Assembly: GCA_019118985.1 (NCBI GenBank)
Contig: DWXX01000034.1
Location: forward strand, 1 to 31,259
From: Candidatus Faecalibacterium faecipullorum
GTDB lineage: Bacteria > Bacillota > Clostridia > Oscillospirales > Ruminococcaceae
Direction: 5' to 3'
DNA: 31,259 bases
Of the stretch, positions 6,929-14,377 are shown one piece after another (position 1 is the stretch's first letter; each line of letters starts with the position of its first letter). A program made the translations under genes and the position numbers. The notes under the pieces are model-generated. The model was given only the letters and a program-made list of their open reading frames with translations. It made no database searches and was not told the origin of the DNA.

Positions 6929-8680
6929 ATGGAACTCATCAGTCAAACAATGAGACGGCTCGCGCCGGAGATGGACCCCCTGCGTCTGGGGACCGGCTGG
7001 ACGCCCGAAGACCTGCCCAAACCCCAGGTGATGGTGGAAAGCACCTTTGGGGACAGCCACCCCGGCAGCGGACACCTGGACAAGCTGGTGGCCGCGGCCT
7101 GCGAGGGGGTGGCGGAAGCGGGCGGCCACGGGGCGCGGTATTTCTGCACCGACATCTGCGACGGCGAAAGCCAGGGCACCGACGGCATCAATTTCAGCCT
7201 GGCAAGCCGGGAGATCATCGCGGATATGATCGAGATCCACGCCAGCGCCACCCCCTTTGACGGGGGGGTGTACATCGCCAGCTGCGACAAGGGGATGCCG
7301 GCCAACCTGATGGGGCTGGCCCGGGTGAACATGCCGGCTGTGGTGGTGACCGGCGGCACCATGCACGCCGGCCCCGACCTGCTGACGCTGGAACAGCTGG
7401 GTATGTACAGCGCCAGATACGAGCGCGGCGAGATCGACGCCGCCAAGCTGGAATGGGCCAAGCGGAACGCCTGCCCCAGCTGCGGGGCCTGCAGCTTCAT
7501 CGGGACGGCCTCCACCATGCAGATCATGGCCGAGGCGCTGGGCCTGGCTTTGCCGGGCAGCGCGCTGCTGCCGGCGGCCAGCCCGGACCTGACGGCCTTT
7601 GCCCGGCGGGCCGGCCGCCAGGCGGTGGCCCTGGCCCGGCGCGGGCTGCGCCCCAGCGACATCGTGACCGTGGAGAGCTTTGAGAACGCGATCCTGGTCC
7701 ACGCGGCCATTTCGGGCTCCACCAACGCGCTGCTGCATCTGCCGGCCCTCGCCCACGAGTTTGGGATCGAGATCGACGGCGACACCTTCGACCGGCTCCA
7801 CCGGGGCGCGCCCTACCTGCTGGACATCCGCCCGGCGGGCCGCTGGCCGGCCGAGTTTTACTACTACGCCGGCGGCACCCCCGCCATCATGGAAGAGATC
7901 CGGGACCTGCTGCATCTGGATGCGATGACGGTGACCGGCAGGACCCTGGGCGAAAACCTGGAACAGCTCAAGCGCGACGGCTTCTACGACCGCTGCCAGG
8001 TGCTGCTGGACGAGGCCAACCGGCGCTGCGGGCTCACGCTGACCCGGCGGGACATCATCCGCCCGCGGGCCGAGCCGCTGGGCCGAGACGGCAGCATCGC
8101 GGTCCTGCGGGGCAACCTGGCCCCCGAGGGGGCGGTCATCAAGCACACCGCCTGCCCGAAAGAGATGTTCCGCGCCGTGCTGCGCGCCCGCCCCTTCGAC
8201 AGCGAGGAGGCGTGCCTGGACGCGGTGCTGCACCATGAAGTCCGGAAGGGCGACGCCGTCTTCATCCGCTATGAGGGCCCCCAGGGCAGCGGTATGCCCG
8301 AGATGTTCTACACCAGCGAGGCCATCAGCTCGGACAAGGAGCTGGGCCGCAGCATCGCGCTGATCACCGACGGGCGGTTCTCGGGCGCGTCCACCGGGCC
8401 GGTGATCGGCCACTGCAGCCCCGAGGCGCAGGCGGGCGGCCCCATCGCCCTGGTGGAAGAGGACGACCTGATCGAGATCGACCTGCCGGGGCGGCGGCTG
8501 AACATCGTCGGGGTCCGGGGCGAGCGAAAGACGCCGGCAGAGATCGACGCGGTTCTGGCCCGCCGCCGCGCCGCCTGGAAGCCCAGGCCCCGCCGCTACA
8601 AGCGGGGGGTGCTGCGGCTGTTCAGCGAGCACGCCGCCAGCCCGATGAAGGGCGCCTACCTTGCCTTCGACGAGGAATAA
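6929..8680 (+). CDS. IlvD/Edd-family Fe-S dehydratase, probably sugar-acid dehydratase
   Basis: A 583-aa enzyme that eliminates water from a 2,3-dihydroxy acid to give a 2-keto-3-deoxy acid, using an Fe-S cluster and Mg. Family signatures are CDICDGESQGTDG-like sequence around C77 (TDICDGESQGTDG), IASCDKGMPANLMG (C119), NACPSCGACSFIGTASTM (C182, C185, C188), GNLAPEGAVIKHTA, and DGRFSGASTGPVIGH near the C-terminus. The context with a GntP permease, a FadR-type regulator and sugar isomerases favours a sugar acid (aldonate or uronate-derived) over branched-chain amino acid synthesis; no ilv genes are nearby. The start ATG has only a weak Shine-Dalgarno (GAAAGA about 11 nt upstream) and lies 78 bp after the isomerase. 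It is the last gene of the operon, before a bidirectional terminator. No aldolase or kinase for the product is present in the window. Confidence 0.88.
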   Translation: MELISQTMRRLAPEMDPLRLGTGWTPEDLPKPQVMVESTFGDSHPGSGHLDKLVAAACEGVAEAGGHGARYFCTDICDGESQGTDGINFSLASREIIADMIEIHASATPFDGGVYIASCDKGMPANLMGLARVNMPAVVVTGGTMHAGPDLLTLEQLGMYSARYERGEIDAAKLEWAKRNACPSCGACSFIGTASTMQIMAEALGLALPGSALLPAASPDLTAFARRAGRQAVALARRGLRPSDIVTVESFENAILVHAAISGSTNALLHLPALAHEFGIEIDGDTFDRLHRGAPYLLDIRPAGRWPAEFYYYAGGTPAIMEEIRDLLHLDAMTVTGRTLGENLEQLKRDGFYDRCQVLLDEANRRCGLTLTRRDIIRPRAEPLGRDGSIAVLRGNLAPEGAVIKHTACPKEMFRAVLRARPFDSEEACLDAVLHHEVRKGDAVFIRYEGPQGSGMPEMFYTSEAISSDKELGRSIALITDGRFSGASTGPVIGHCSPEAQAGGPIALVEEDDLIEIDLPGRRLNIVGVRGERKTPAEIDAVLARRRAAWKPRPRRYKRGVLRLFSEHAASPMKGAYLAFDEE

Positions 8681-8752
8681 AAGCCATTTTGCCTCTCGTT
8701 TTTCTCCTCTTCTTCATTTCTCCTTTTCGTCCGCCGCACCCCGCGGCACGGC

Positions 8753-8787
8753 AAAAGGCCGGCAGCCTTATGGGCCGCCGGCCTTTT
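8753..8787. terminator. Bidirectional terminator between convergent operons
   Basis: AAAAGGCCGGCAGCC (8753-8767) pairs with GGCCGCCGGCCTTTT (8773-8787) with one mismatch and a 5-nt loop. The A-run on the left arm and the T-run on the right arm make it work in both directions, ending the sugar-acid operon on the plus strand and the CoA-transferase operon on the minus strand. Confidence 0.9.
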
Positions 8788-8823
8788 GTCTGTCTGATCA
8801 AAAGGAGAAGCAAAACCTGAAAC

Positions 8824-10038
8824 TCAAAAAACGTGCTTTTCGTGCAGGGCGTTGAACTGCGCGTCGGTCAGGCCAAGCAGGCCCTGGTAGACCGCGCGGT
8901 TGTCCTGCCCGAGGGCGGGGGCCGGGGTGCGGACGCTGGGCTTTGTGTCCATCAGCTTGATGGCGCAGCCGTTGATGGTGATGCGGCCGAGGGTGGGGTG
9001 GTCCATCTCGACGAACATCTCCCGCGCCTTGACGTGGGGGTCGGCCAAGATCTGGCTGACGTCCAGAATGGGCCCGGCGGGGATGCCCTTGGACAGCACC
9101 AGCTCGGTGGCTTCCTGCATGGTGTAGTCCTTCAGGACGTCCTCGATGACCTCCTGGATGGCGTCCTGGTTGGCCAGGCGGCCGGGCATATCCACAAAGC
9201 GGGGGTCGGTGATCATGTCGGGACGGTGCAGCACCTCGGTACACAGCTTTTCGTACAGGTGCTGGTTGCCCGCCGCGATGATGACCACGCCGTCCTTGCA
9301 GCGGAACGCGTCGTAGGGCGACACCGCCGCGTAGCGGTTGCCCATCCGCTCGGGGATCTTGCCGCTCTCGAGGTACTTGAGGGCGGTGTTCTCGGTGGCG
9401 GCGATGACGCTGTCCATCAGCCCGACGTCCACCCGCTGGCCTTTGCCGGTGATGGCGCGGGCATTGACCGCCGCAAGGATGCCGATGGTCACGTGCAGCC
9501 CGCCCAGGATGTCGCCCAGGGCGCTGCCCGCCCGGGTGGGGGGGCCGCCCTTGGGGCCGGTGATGGCCATCATGCCGCCCATGGCCTGGCTGAGGATGTC
9601 GTAACCAGGCCGCAGATGGTAGGGCCCGTAACAGCCGAAGCCCGACACCGCCGCGTAGATCAGGCGGGGGTTCAGCTCCTGCAGCACATCGTAGCCAAGG
9701 CCCAGCTTGTCCATGACGCCGGGGCGGTAATTTTCCACCACGATGTCGGCCTTTTTGACCAGCTCCTTGAAGAGGGCCTTGCCTTCAGGAGCCTTGAGGT
9801 CGAGGGTGATCCCCTTTTTGTTGCGGTTGATGTTGGCGAAGTAAAGGCTCTCCCGCTCGCCCTCGAGGTTGTGCTCCCGGAAGGGCGGATAGGTGCGGGT
9901 GTCGTCGCCGCCGGCGGGAATCTCGATCTTGATGACGTTGGCCCCCATGTCGGCCAGCATCATGGTGCAAAAGGGCCCCGCCAGCACCCGGGTCAGGTCG
10001 AGGATGGTCAGGTTTTCCAGGGCCATGTGTTCGCCCAT
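8824..10038 (-). CDS. CaiB/BaiF (family III) CoA-transferase
   Basis: A 404-aa cytoplasmic enzyme that moves CoA between carboxylic acids. N-terminal LTILDLTRVLAGPFCTMMLADMGANVIKIE is the class III CoA-binding fold, followed by NRNKKGITLDLK, VVENYRPGVMDKLGLGYD and PGYDILSQAMGGMMAITG. The expected catalytic aspartate is D176 in GSALGDILGG. The C-terminal part has DPHVKAREMFVEMDHPTLG, also typical. I place the start at the ATG whose first base is 10038, because the TGA of the upstream gene overlaps it (TGATG), which implies translational coupling; a GTG directly before it and an ATG 15 nt further in are alternatives. It is the last gene of a three-gene operon with AtuA-like proteins, so it probably activates an unusual carboxylic acid as its CoA ester. 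The acid is unknown. Confidence 0.92.
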   Translation of the reverse strand: MGEHMALENLTILDLTRVLAGPFCTMMLADMGANVIKIEIPAGGDDTRTYPPFREHNLEGERESLYFANINRNKKGITLDLKAPEGKALFKELVKKADIVVENYRPGVMDKLGLGYDVLQELNPRLIYAAVSGFGCYGPYHLRPGYDILSQAMGGMMAITGPKGGPPTRAGSALGDILGGLHVTIGILAAVNARAITGKGQRVDVGLMDSVIAATENTALKYLESGKIPERMGNRYAAVSPYDAFRCKDGVVIIAAGNQHLYEKLCTEVLHRPDMITDPRFVDMPGRLANQDAIQEVIEDVLKDYTMQEATELVLSKGIPAGPILDVSQILADPHVKAREMFVEMDHPTLGRITINGCAIKLMDTKPSVRTPAPALGQDNRAVYQGLLGLTDAQFNALHEKHVF

Positions 10039-10367
10039 CACAGCTCACCGTCCTCCACATGGATCTTCATCCGCATGACGGCGCTGCCCATGCTCTTGCC
10101 CAGGCTGTCCAGCCGCAGGCTCATGGTGGCGCCGCCGCCCAGGGCGTGCTTCATCACAAAGTTGAAGCCGCCCAGGCTGGGCACGGGGTAGCGGGTGATC
10201 TCGCCCTTGACCATGTCGCCGAAGTAGGCTTTGAGGGCCTCGGGGGTGACCTCCCGCTCGATGATGCCGTAGTATTCCGGCTTGCGGGCAAAGACGCAGA
10301 CGTTGCTGGTGTCGCCCTTGTCGCCGCTGCGGCCGTGGGCGATGTCGTTTAAGTAGATCTCAGCCAT
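10038..10367 (-). CDS. AtuA C-terminal-like small protein
   Basis: A 109-aa protein starting MAEIYLNDIAHGRSGDKGDTSNVCV. The HGRSGDKGDTSNVGV-type motif is what is found at the C-terminus of longer AtuA-family proteins (a ferredoxin-like fold domain); here it is encoded as a separate gene. It is 1 bp from the large AtuA-like gene upstream and overlaps the CoA-transferase start downstream, so the three products are made together and this one very likely forms a complex with the large subunit. The biochemical role of the domain is not known to me. Confidence 0.85.
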   Translation of the reverse strand: MAEIYLNDIAHGRSGDKGDTSNVCVFARKPEYYGIIEREVTPEALKAYFGDMVKGEITRYPVPSLGGFNFVMKHALGGGATMSLRLDSLGKSMGSAVMRMKIHVEDGEL

Positions 10368-10368
10368 C

Positions 10369-11739
10369 TCACTTCACCTCCAGGATATGGCTCTCGATGT
10401 TCAGCGCGTCCCGGGGGACGGTGGTGGGCCACAGGGCCATGACCTCCTGCACATGGGCCCGCCCGCCGAAGAAGGATGCGCCCGGGGGCCCGTTCAGCTG
10501 CAGGGGGCTGATCTCGGGGATGATCTTGGCGCACTCGCGCTTGTCCTCGCTGAATACGGCGATGCGCAGCACGCACTCGTTCAGGTTTTTCAGGGCTTCC
10601 TCGCTCATGTCGGCCACACCCAGGTGCAGACTGTTCAGGCCGATGTAGCTGATGTGGATGTCGTCGGCCTTCATGCCGCGGCGCTGCATCTTCTTCATGA
10701 TGACCTCGGCGCAGTACCGGGCCTTCTCATAGGCGTCGGGCCAGGCAAAGCTGAGCATCGAGACGGTCTTCCAACCCTTGTGGTAGCCCACGCAGAGCTT
10801 GAGGGTGTCGGGGCGGGGCTTGCCCTTGATGCCGCCCACCCGCACGCGGTTATCCCCCACCTGGGTCAGGGTGGCGTGGCTGACGTCCACATTGACGTCG
10901 GGGGTCAGGTAGTTGGCGGGGTCCAGCACCTCGTAGAGGAACTGCTCCTTGACGCTCTGCTCGCAGATGATGCCGCCGCAGTCGGGGGCCTTGGTGATCT
11001 CGAAGGTGTCGTCGGTCAGCTCGGCGATGGGGAAGCCCAGCTCGTCCATCCGGGGCACGTTCCGCCAGTCGTACATATAGTTGCCGCCGGCGCCCTGGCC
11101 GCCGCATTCCAGCAGGTGGCCGGCCATGATGCCGCGGGCCAGGTTGTCCCAGTCGTCGGCCGCCCAGCCGAACTCATACTTGAGCGGCGCCAAAAAGAGG
11201 GCGCTGTCCGCCGCGCGGCCGGTGACCACCACGTCCGCCCCTTCGGCCAGGCAGCCTTCGATGCCCTCGTGGCCGATGTAGGCGTTGCAGTTGTAGATCT
11301 TGTCCAAAATGTCGTGGAAGTCGCCGTCGTAGTCAAAGTTGGGGAAGGTCCAGCCCTCTTTCAGCAGCTGCGGGATCTTGTCCTTGATGTCATCGCCGGT
11401 GACGTAACCGATCTTGTAGCCGCTCATCCCCTGGCCCTCGGCCCAGTCGCGGATGCCGGCCACGCAGCCGGCCACGTTCATGCCGCCGGCGTCGGTGCAG
11501 ATGCGGATGTGCTTGTCCCAGGCTTCTTTGCCGGCTTCCTTCAGGATGCGGGTGAGGAAGTCGGGGGCGTAGCCTTTGGAAGGGTCTTTCAGCTGCTGCT
11601 TGGCCATGATGGAGAGGGTCAGCTCTGCCAGATAGTCGCAGCCCATGTACTGGATGTCCGCATGACGGATCATGTGGATGGCGGCGTCGGGGCTGTCGCC
11701 CCAGAAGCCCTGGCCGCCGCCGATGGCGATCTTTTTCAT
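10369..11739 (-). CDS. Acyclic terpene utilisation AtuA-like protein (DUF1446 type)
   Basis: A 456-aa cytoplasmic protein. The start MKKIAIGGGQGFWGDSPDAA follows a full AGGAGG (complement of 11748-11753); the longer open frame reaching 11937 crosses the promoter and is not used. Family features are GGGQGFWGDS at the start, DYLAELTLSIM, TDAGGMNVAGC, NAYIGHEGIEGCLAEGADVVVTGRAADSALFLAPL, HLLECGGQGAGGNY, and NGPPGASFFGG near the end. AtuA was named for citronellol/geraniol degradation in Pseudomonas, but many bacterial homologues sit in other catabolic operons with CoA-transferases or with the small domain seen here. No geranyl-CoA carboxylase or acyl-CoA dehydrogenase is present, so a terpene substrate is not supported. 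The operon has its own LacI-type regulator. Confidence 0.88.
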   Translation of the reverse strand: MKKIAIGGGQGFWGDSPDAAIHMIRHADIQYMGCDYLAELTLSIMAKQQLKDPSKGYAPDFLTRILKEAGKEAWDKHIRICTDAGGMNVAGCVAGIRDWAEGQGMSGYKIGYVTGDDIKDKIPQLLKEGWTFPNFDYDGDFHDILDKIYNCNAYIGHEGIEGCLAEGADVVVTGRAADSALFLAPLKYEFGWAADDWDNLARGIMAGHLLECGGQGAGGNYMYDWRNVPRMDELGFPIAELTDDTFEITKAPDCGGIICEQSVKEQFLYEVLDPANYLTPDVNVDVSHATLTQVGDNRVRVGGIKGKPRPDTLKLCVGYHKGWKTVSMLSFAWPDAYEKARYCAEVIMKKMQRRGMKADDIHISYIGLNSLHLGVADMSEEALKNLNECVLRIAVFSEDKRECAKIIPEISPLQLNGPPGASFFGGRAHVQEVMALWPTTVPRDALNIESHILEVK

Positions 11740-11787
11740 TCTGGTAACCTCCTGCGGATGGTTGAGTGGAATGGGGGAGAATGTAAG

Positions 11788-11812
11788 TCCAACGTTGTAG
11801 TAAATCGTTGTA
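11788..11812. promoter_or_regulatory. Tandem LacI-type operator candidates at the atuA start site
   Basis: Two 12-bp sites with the central CG typical of LacI-family operators: TCCAACGTTGTA (11788-11799, core CAACGTTG is a perfect palindrome) and TAAATCGTTGTA (11801-11812). Their shared half CGTTGTA repeats with a 13-bp period. They sit just downstream of the -10 box on the minus strand and so cover the transcription start. A similar site, TCAAACGTTTGA, occurs at 13073-13084 beyond the lacI gene. Confidence 0.65.
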
Positions 11813-11817
11813 CCTGC

Positions 11818-11846
11818 ATTATAGCCCTTCCCGGCCCCGGCGTCAA
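11818..11846 (-). promoter_or_regulatory. Near-consensus promoter of the atuA-caiB operon
   Basis: Read on the minus strand: TTGACG (11846-11841), a 17-bp spacer and a perfect TATAAT (11823-11818). Transcription would begin near 11811, inside the operator region. Such a strong promoter needs repression to be off, which fits the divergent LacI gene. Confidence 0.88.
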
Positions 11847-11921
11847 GGGGGAATGTTCGATTTGTGAAAAACTGCTGAAAATCCCTGCGGCAAACCGTCA
11901 GTCTGCCCCCGGCGGCCCGCC

Positions 11922-11950
11922 TTGCGCAGGCGGGCAAAAAACGCTATACT
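11922..11950 (+). promoter_or_regulatory. Promoter of the lacI-type regulator gene
   Basis: TTGCGC (11922-11927), a 17-bp spacer and TATACT (11945-11950), about 50 bp before the start codon. The -35 box lies in the loop of a short GC hairpin (CCCGCC at about 11917 with GGCGGG at about 11929). It is divergent to the atuA promoter, with the two -35 boxes about 75 bp apart. Confidence 0.65.
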
Positions 11951-12002
11951 TAGATTAGTACAGGCCGGGCACCCCGCGCCGGGAAGGGAAGGGTCAGACA
12001 GG

Positions 12003-13049
12003 ATGGTCACCATCAAACAGATCGCGCAGCAGCTGCATATCTCCCCCAGCACGGTCAGCATCGTGCTCAGCGGCAAGGGGGCGGCGCGCAAGATCAGCCA
12101 GGAGACGCAAAAGCGGATCTACGACACCGCCGCCGCCATGGGTTACCAGCCCAACATCGCCGCCCGCAGCCTGCGGGGCGGGGTGGGGGCGGACGAGCTG
12201 CAGGTGGCCATGTTCTGGGCGCAGGACTTCCGCGCCGGGATGATGGTCCGCTTTTGGGACGGCGTCTGCCAGGCGCTGGAAGAGCAGCGGCGCCCCATCC
12301 GCCTGGTCATCTACCCCTACATCAACGACCACCTGCGGGAGATGCGCGCCCTGACCAGCGCCAGCGACTGCCACGCGGCCATCGTCTGCAACGCCTCCTA
12401 CGCCGATCTGCAGTTCCTGGAAGATACCCGGCCGGCCATCCCGGTGGTGCTGTACAACCGCACCTGCCCGGGCTACTGCAGCGTCAACGTCGACGACGCC
12501 AAGATGGGGGCGCTGGCGGCGCGGGCGCTGACCGACCAGGGCTGCACCAGCGCCGTCATCCTGACCGGGCCGCCGGTCTTTGAGGGGATGGAGGTCCGGG
12601 TGCAGGGCTTTGCGCTGGAGGGCGGGCGGCACGGCATGGCCATGCCGGCCACCCATTACTGCGAGAACAGCATCCACGGCGGCTACGAGGCGGTCCGCCG
12701 CCGGCTGGCCGCCGGCTGGCGGGAGGCGCTGCCCGACGGGATCTTCTGCGGCTCGTCCAGCATCGCCCACGGGGTGATCCGCGCGCTGTGGGAGAGCGGT
12801 CTGCCCCGTGAAAACTGGCCCCGCCTGGTGGCGGTAGGCAACGGCGCCGAAGACCAGGACAAGGCCGCCGTGCCCAGCCTGAGCGTCGTCACCCTGCCGA
12901 TGGAGCAGATGGCGGGGGAGTGCCTGCGGCTGTTGCTGGACCTGATGGCGGGCGAAGCCGCCCCCCCCGAGAGCCGTATGCTGGAGGTACACTACATCCC
13001 GCGGGAGAGCTGCGGCCCCTTCCGCCCCGAAGCGGAGACGGAGGGGTGA
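12003..13049 (+). CDS. LacI-family transcriptional regulator
   Basis: A 348-aa repressor. Residues 1-50 are the LacI helix-turn-helix and hinge helix (MVTIKQIAQQLHISPSTVSIVL, then YQPNIAARSLR). The rest is a periplasmic-binding-protein-like effector domain (VAMFWAQDF, VVLYNR, SVNVDDAKMGALAARAL, PDGIFCGSSSIAHGVIRAL). The ATG at 12003 has an AGGG-rich upstream region and is the start that gives the canonical N-terminus. It is divergent from the atuA-caiB operon, with LacI-type operator candidates on that promoter and another after its own stop codon, just before the bglG promoter. It therefore may repress both flanking units. The inducer is unknown. Confidence 0.92.
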   Translation: MVTIKQIAQQLHISPSTVSIVLSGKGAARKISQETQKRIYDTAAAMGYQPNIAARSLRGGVGADELQVAMFWAQDFRAGMMVRFWDGVCQALEEQRRPIRLVIYPYINDHLREMRALTSASDCHAAIVCNASYADLQFLEDTRPAIPVVLYNRTCPGYCSVNVDDAKMGALAARALTDQGCTSAVILTGPPVFEGMEVRVQGFALEGGRHGMAMPATHYCENSIHGGYEAVRRRLAAGWREALPDGIFCGSSSIAHGVIRALWESGLPRENWPRLVAVGNGAEDQDKAAVPSLSVVTLPMEQMAGECLRLLLDLMAGEAAPPESRMLEVHYIPRESCGPFRPEAETEG

Positions 13050-13071
13050 GGGGCAGGCTTTTGGCAATATA

Positions 13072-13085
13072 GTCAAACGTTTGAC
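13072..13085. promoter_or_regulatory. Perfect 14-bp palindrome, LacI-type operator candidate
   Basis: GTCAAACGTTTGAC is a perfect inverted repeat with the central CG of LacI operators. It lies 22 bp after the lacI stop codon and 23 bp before the -35 box of the bglG promoter. Its inner 12 bp share 9 of 12 positions with the site at 11788-11799, which suggests that the same regulator could bind. It is not a clear catabolite (CcpA) site. Confidence 0.6.
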
Positions 13086-13108
13086 CTAAAGCTTGTGTAG
13101 TTTGTTCA

Positions 13109-13137
13109 TTGACGAAAAAACAAAAATTTGGTACAGT
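13109..13137 (+). promoter_or_regulatory. Promoter of the bglG-PTS operon
   Basis: TTGACG (13109-13114), a 17-bp A-rich spacer and TACAGT (13132-13137). Transcription from about 13144 would give a leader of some 240 nt before the bglG start, containing the RAT element at 13222-13248. The rest of this gene-free stretch (13050-13384) shows no other open frame that I can support. Confidence 0.82.
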
Positions 13138-13221
13138 ATTTTTGCCGGGGGCTGTTACCGCACAGGGCATTCCCACCGGTATAAGGGACTGGACCACAGC
13201 GCACAATTCAATAGACGGAAT

Positions 13222-13248
13222 GGACTGTTACTTCTTCAAGGCATGACC
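13222..13248 (+). promoter_or_regulatory. Ribonucleic antiterminator (RAT) element 1, bglG leader
   Basis: The segment begins GGACTGTTAC and ends GGCATGACC, matching the layout of LicT/SacY RATs (GGnTTGTTAC ... GGCAnnACC). Using the known RAT fold, the upper stem is C-T-T with A-A-G around a CTTC loop. The lower part pairs GG with CC and C4 with the G of GACC, and the internal-loop bases are kept. The product of the gene it precedes is a BglG-type RNA-binding antiterminator. I did not find a textbook terminator directly overlapping it; the nearest T-run is at 13355-13359, with a weak GC hairpin before it. Confidence 0.8.
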
Positions 13249-13384
13249 GGGTCGGGCGCAGCCGGGAGTCGGGCCTGCCGGCCGTTTGGACGGGCCGGGG
13301 GGCGGCTGTTCGGGGCGCCTGGGGCAGCGCAGGCTGCCGGCACTGCTTTGAAGATTTTTGTCTTGCGGGAGGTTGGCGCGGCCC

Positions 13385-14224
13385 ATGCGTGGATTGCGTA
13401 AAATCAACAATAACGCGGTGATCTGCCTGGACAGCACCGGGCAGGAGATGATCGCCATGGGCAAGGGCATCGGCTTCGGCACGCTGCCGCGGGAGATCCC
13501 GCTGGCGCAGGTGGAGCGCACCTTCTACAACGTGGACGAGCGTTACCTGGGTGTGCTGCGTGACCTGCCGCCCGACGTGCTGGACTTTTCCGCCCGGCTG
13601 CTGGACATCGCCCGCAACGAGCTGCCCTATACCCTCAGCCCCAACGCTATCCTGACTTTGGCCGACCACATCGCCTTCACCATCGAGCGGGCGCGCAGGA
13701 ACATCCGGGTCAAGATGCCGCTGGCGTATGATGTCGAGCAGCTCTACCCCGCGGAATACCGCATCGGGCAGTACGCCGTCAAGCGGATCCAGAAGGAGTT
13801 CCAGGTGGGGCTGCCCGGCGCTGAGGCGGTGGGCATCGCCATCAACCTGCTGAACGCCCGGGTGGACGGCGACAGCGCCCCCGACGCCGCCGGCGCAGGC
13901 TGCACCGACAGCGAGATGCTCGAGGACATCACCGAGATGGTGGAAAACCACTTCAACCTCATCGTCCAGCGGGACAGCTTCAACTATTCCCGCTACGCCA
14001 CCCACATGCAGTACCTGTTCGGGCGGATCCACACCAGCAAGACCATCGCCAGCGGCAACTCCCAGATGTACGACAGCATCCGGGCCGAGTTTCCGGACGT
14101 GGCCGCCTGTGCGGAAGAGATCGCCGCCCACATCCAGCGCAAGTGGGGCTGCGCTCTGCCCGAAGAAGAAAAACTCTACCTCATCCTGCACATCAATCGC
14201 ATCTGCATCAAAGAAGGACTGTAA
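13385..14224 (+). CDS. BglG/LicT-family transcriptional antiterminator
   Basis: A 279-aa RNA-binding regulator. Residues 1-55 are the CAT domain that dimerises on RAT RNA (MRGLRKINNNAVICLDSTGQEMIAMGKGIGFG, then E/I-rich end). Two PRD domains follow, with conserved histidine contexts such as LADHIAFTIERA in PRD1 and ATHMQYLFGRI and LILHINRI in PRD2; these are phosphorylated by the PTS. When substrate is present the unphosphorylated or HPr-phosphorylated form would bind the RATs and allow read-through. ATG 13385 gives the standard CAT start, though GGAGG is 12 nt upstream, somewhat far; a TTG at 13358 would add nine residues. The stop codon lies inside RAT element 2. The EIIBC gene downstream is the obvious target and sensor. 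Confidence 0.93.
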   Translation: MRGLRKINNNAVICLDSTGQEMIAMGKGIGFGTLPREIPLAQVERTFYNVDERYLGVLRDLPPDVLDFSARLLDIARNELPYTLSPNAILTLADHIAFTIERARRNIRVKMPLAYDVEQLYPAEYRIGQYAVKRIQKEFQVGLPGAEAVGIAINLLNARVDGDSAPDAAGAGCTDSEMLEDITEMVENHFNLIVQRDSFNYSRYATHMQYLFGRIHTSKTIASGNSQMYDSIRAEFPDVAACAEEIAAHIQRKWGCALPEEEKLYLILHINRICIKEGL

Positions 14225-14247
14225 CCCGGCGCGTCCGGGGCATGACC
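14216..14247 (+). promoter_or_regulatory. RAT element 2, overlapping the bglG stop codon
   Basis: It begins GGACTGTAAC and ends GGGGCATGACC. The lower part is nearly identical to RAT 1, while the upper stem is different but fully paired (CCCGG at 14225-14229 with CCGGG at 14235-14239, loop CGCGT). The bglG TAA stop (14222-14224) is part of the element. Its last four bases (GACC, 14244-14247) are also the first bases of the terminator stem that follows, so the two structures exclude each other, as in bgl-type antitermination. Confidence 0.85.
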
Positions 14248-14298
14248 TCCACGGGCAGGGCGGCTTTTTGAGCCGCGCCGCCTGCGGGGGTCTTTTTT
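14244..14298 (+). terminator. RAT-controlled terminator between bglG and the EIIBC gene
   Basis: A 22-position stem (14244-14265 with 14271-14292) with three mismatches and two wobbles, loop TTTTG, then TTTTTT at 14293-14298. It shares GACC with RAT 2. Without antiterminator, transcription should stop here, before the PTS gene. Confidence 0.88.
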
Positions 14299-14377
14299 GC
14301 AAAAAGGGGCGGTGCGCGCCCGCCCTTTTGATAGGCCGAACATCCACAACCATACAAAGCCAAAGGAGAGAATCGCT

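Noticed and set aside
5870..8632. A 920-codon minus-strand open frame opposite the second isomerase and dehydratase
   Set aside because: It is a shadow frame. The plus-strand genes carry catalytic motifs with correct spacing and the minus frame does not.
8833..10191. A 452-codon plus-strand open frame opposite the CoA-transferase
   Set aside because: The minus-strand product has a complete class III CoA-transferase pattern including the catalytic aspartate; the plus frame has none.
13072..13085. The palindrome as a CcpA (cre) catabolite site
   Set aside because: It has the central CG, but the flanking TGnnAn pattern of cre is not matched; the related sites at the atuA promoter fit a local LacI regulator better.
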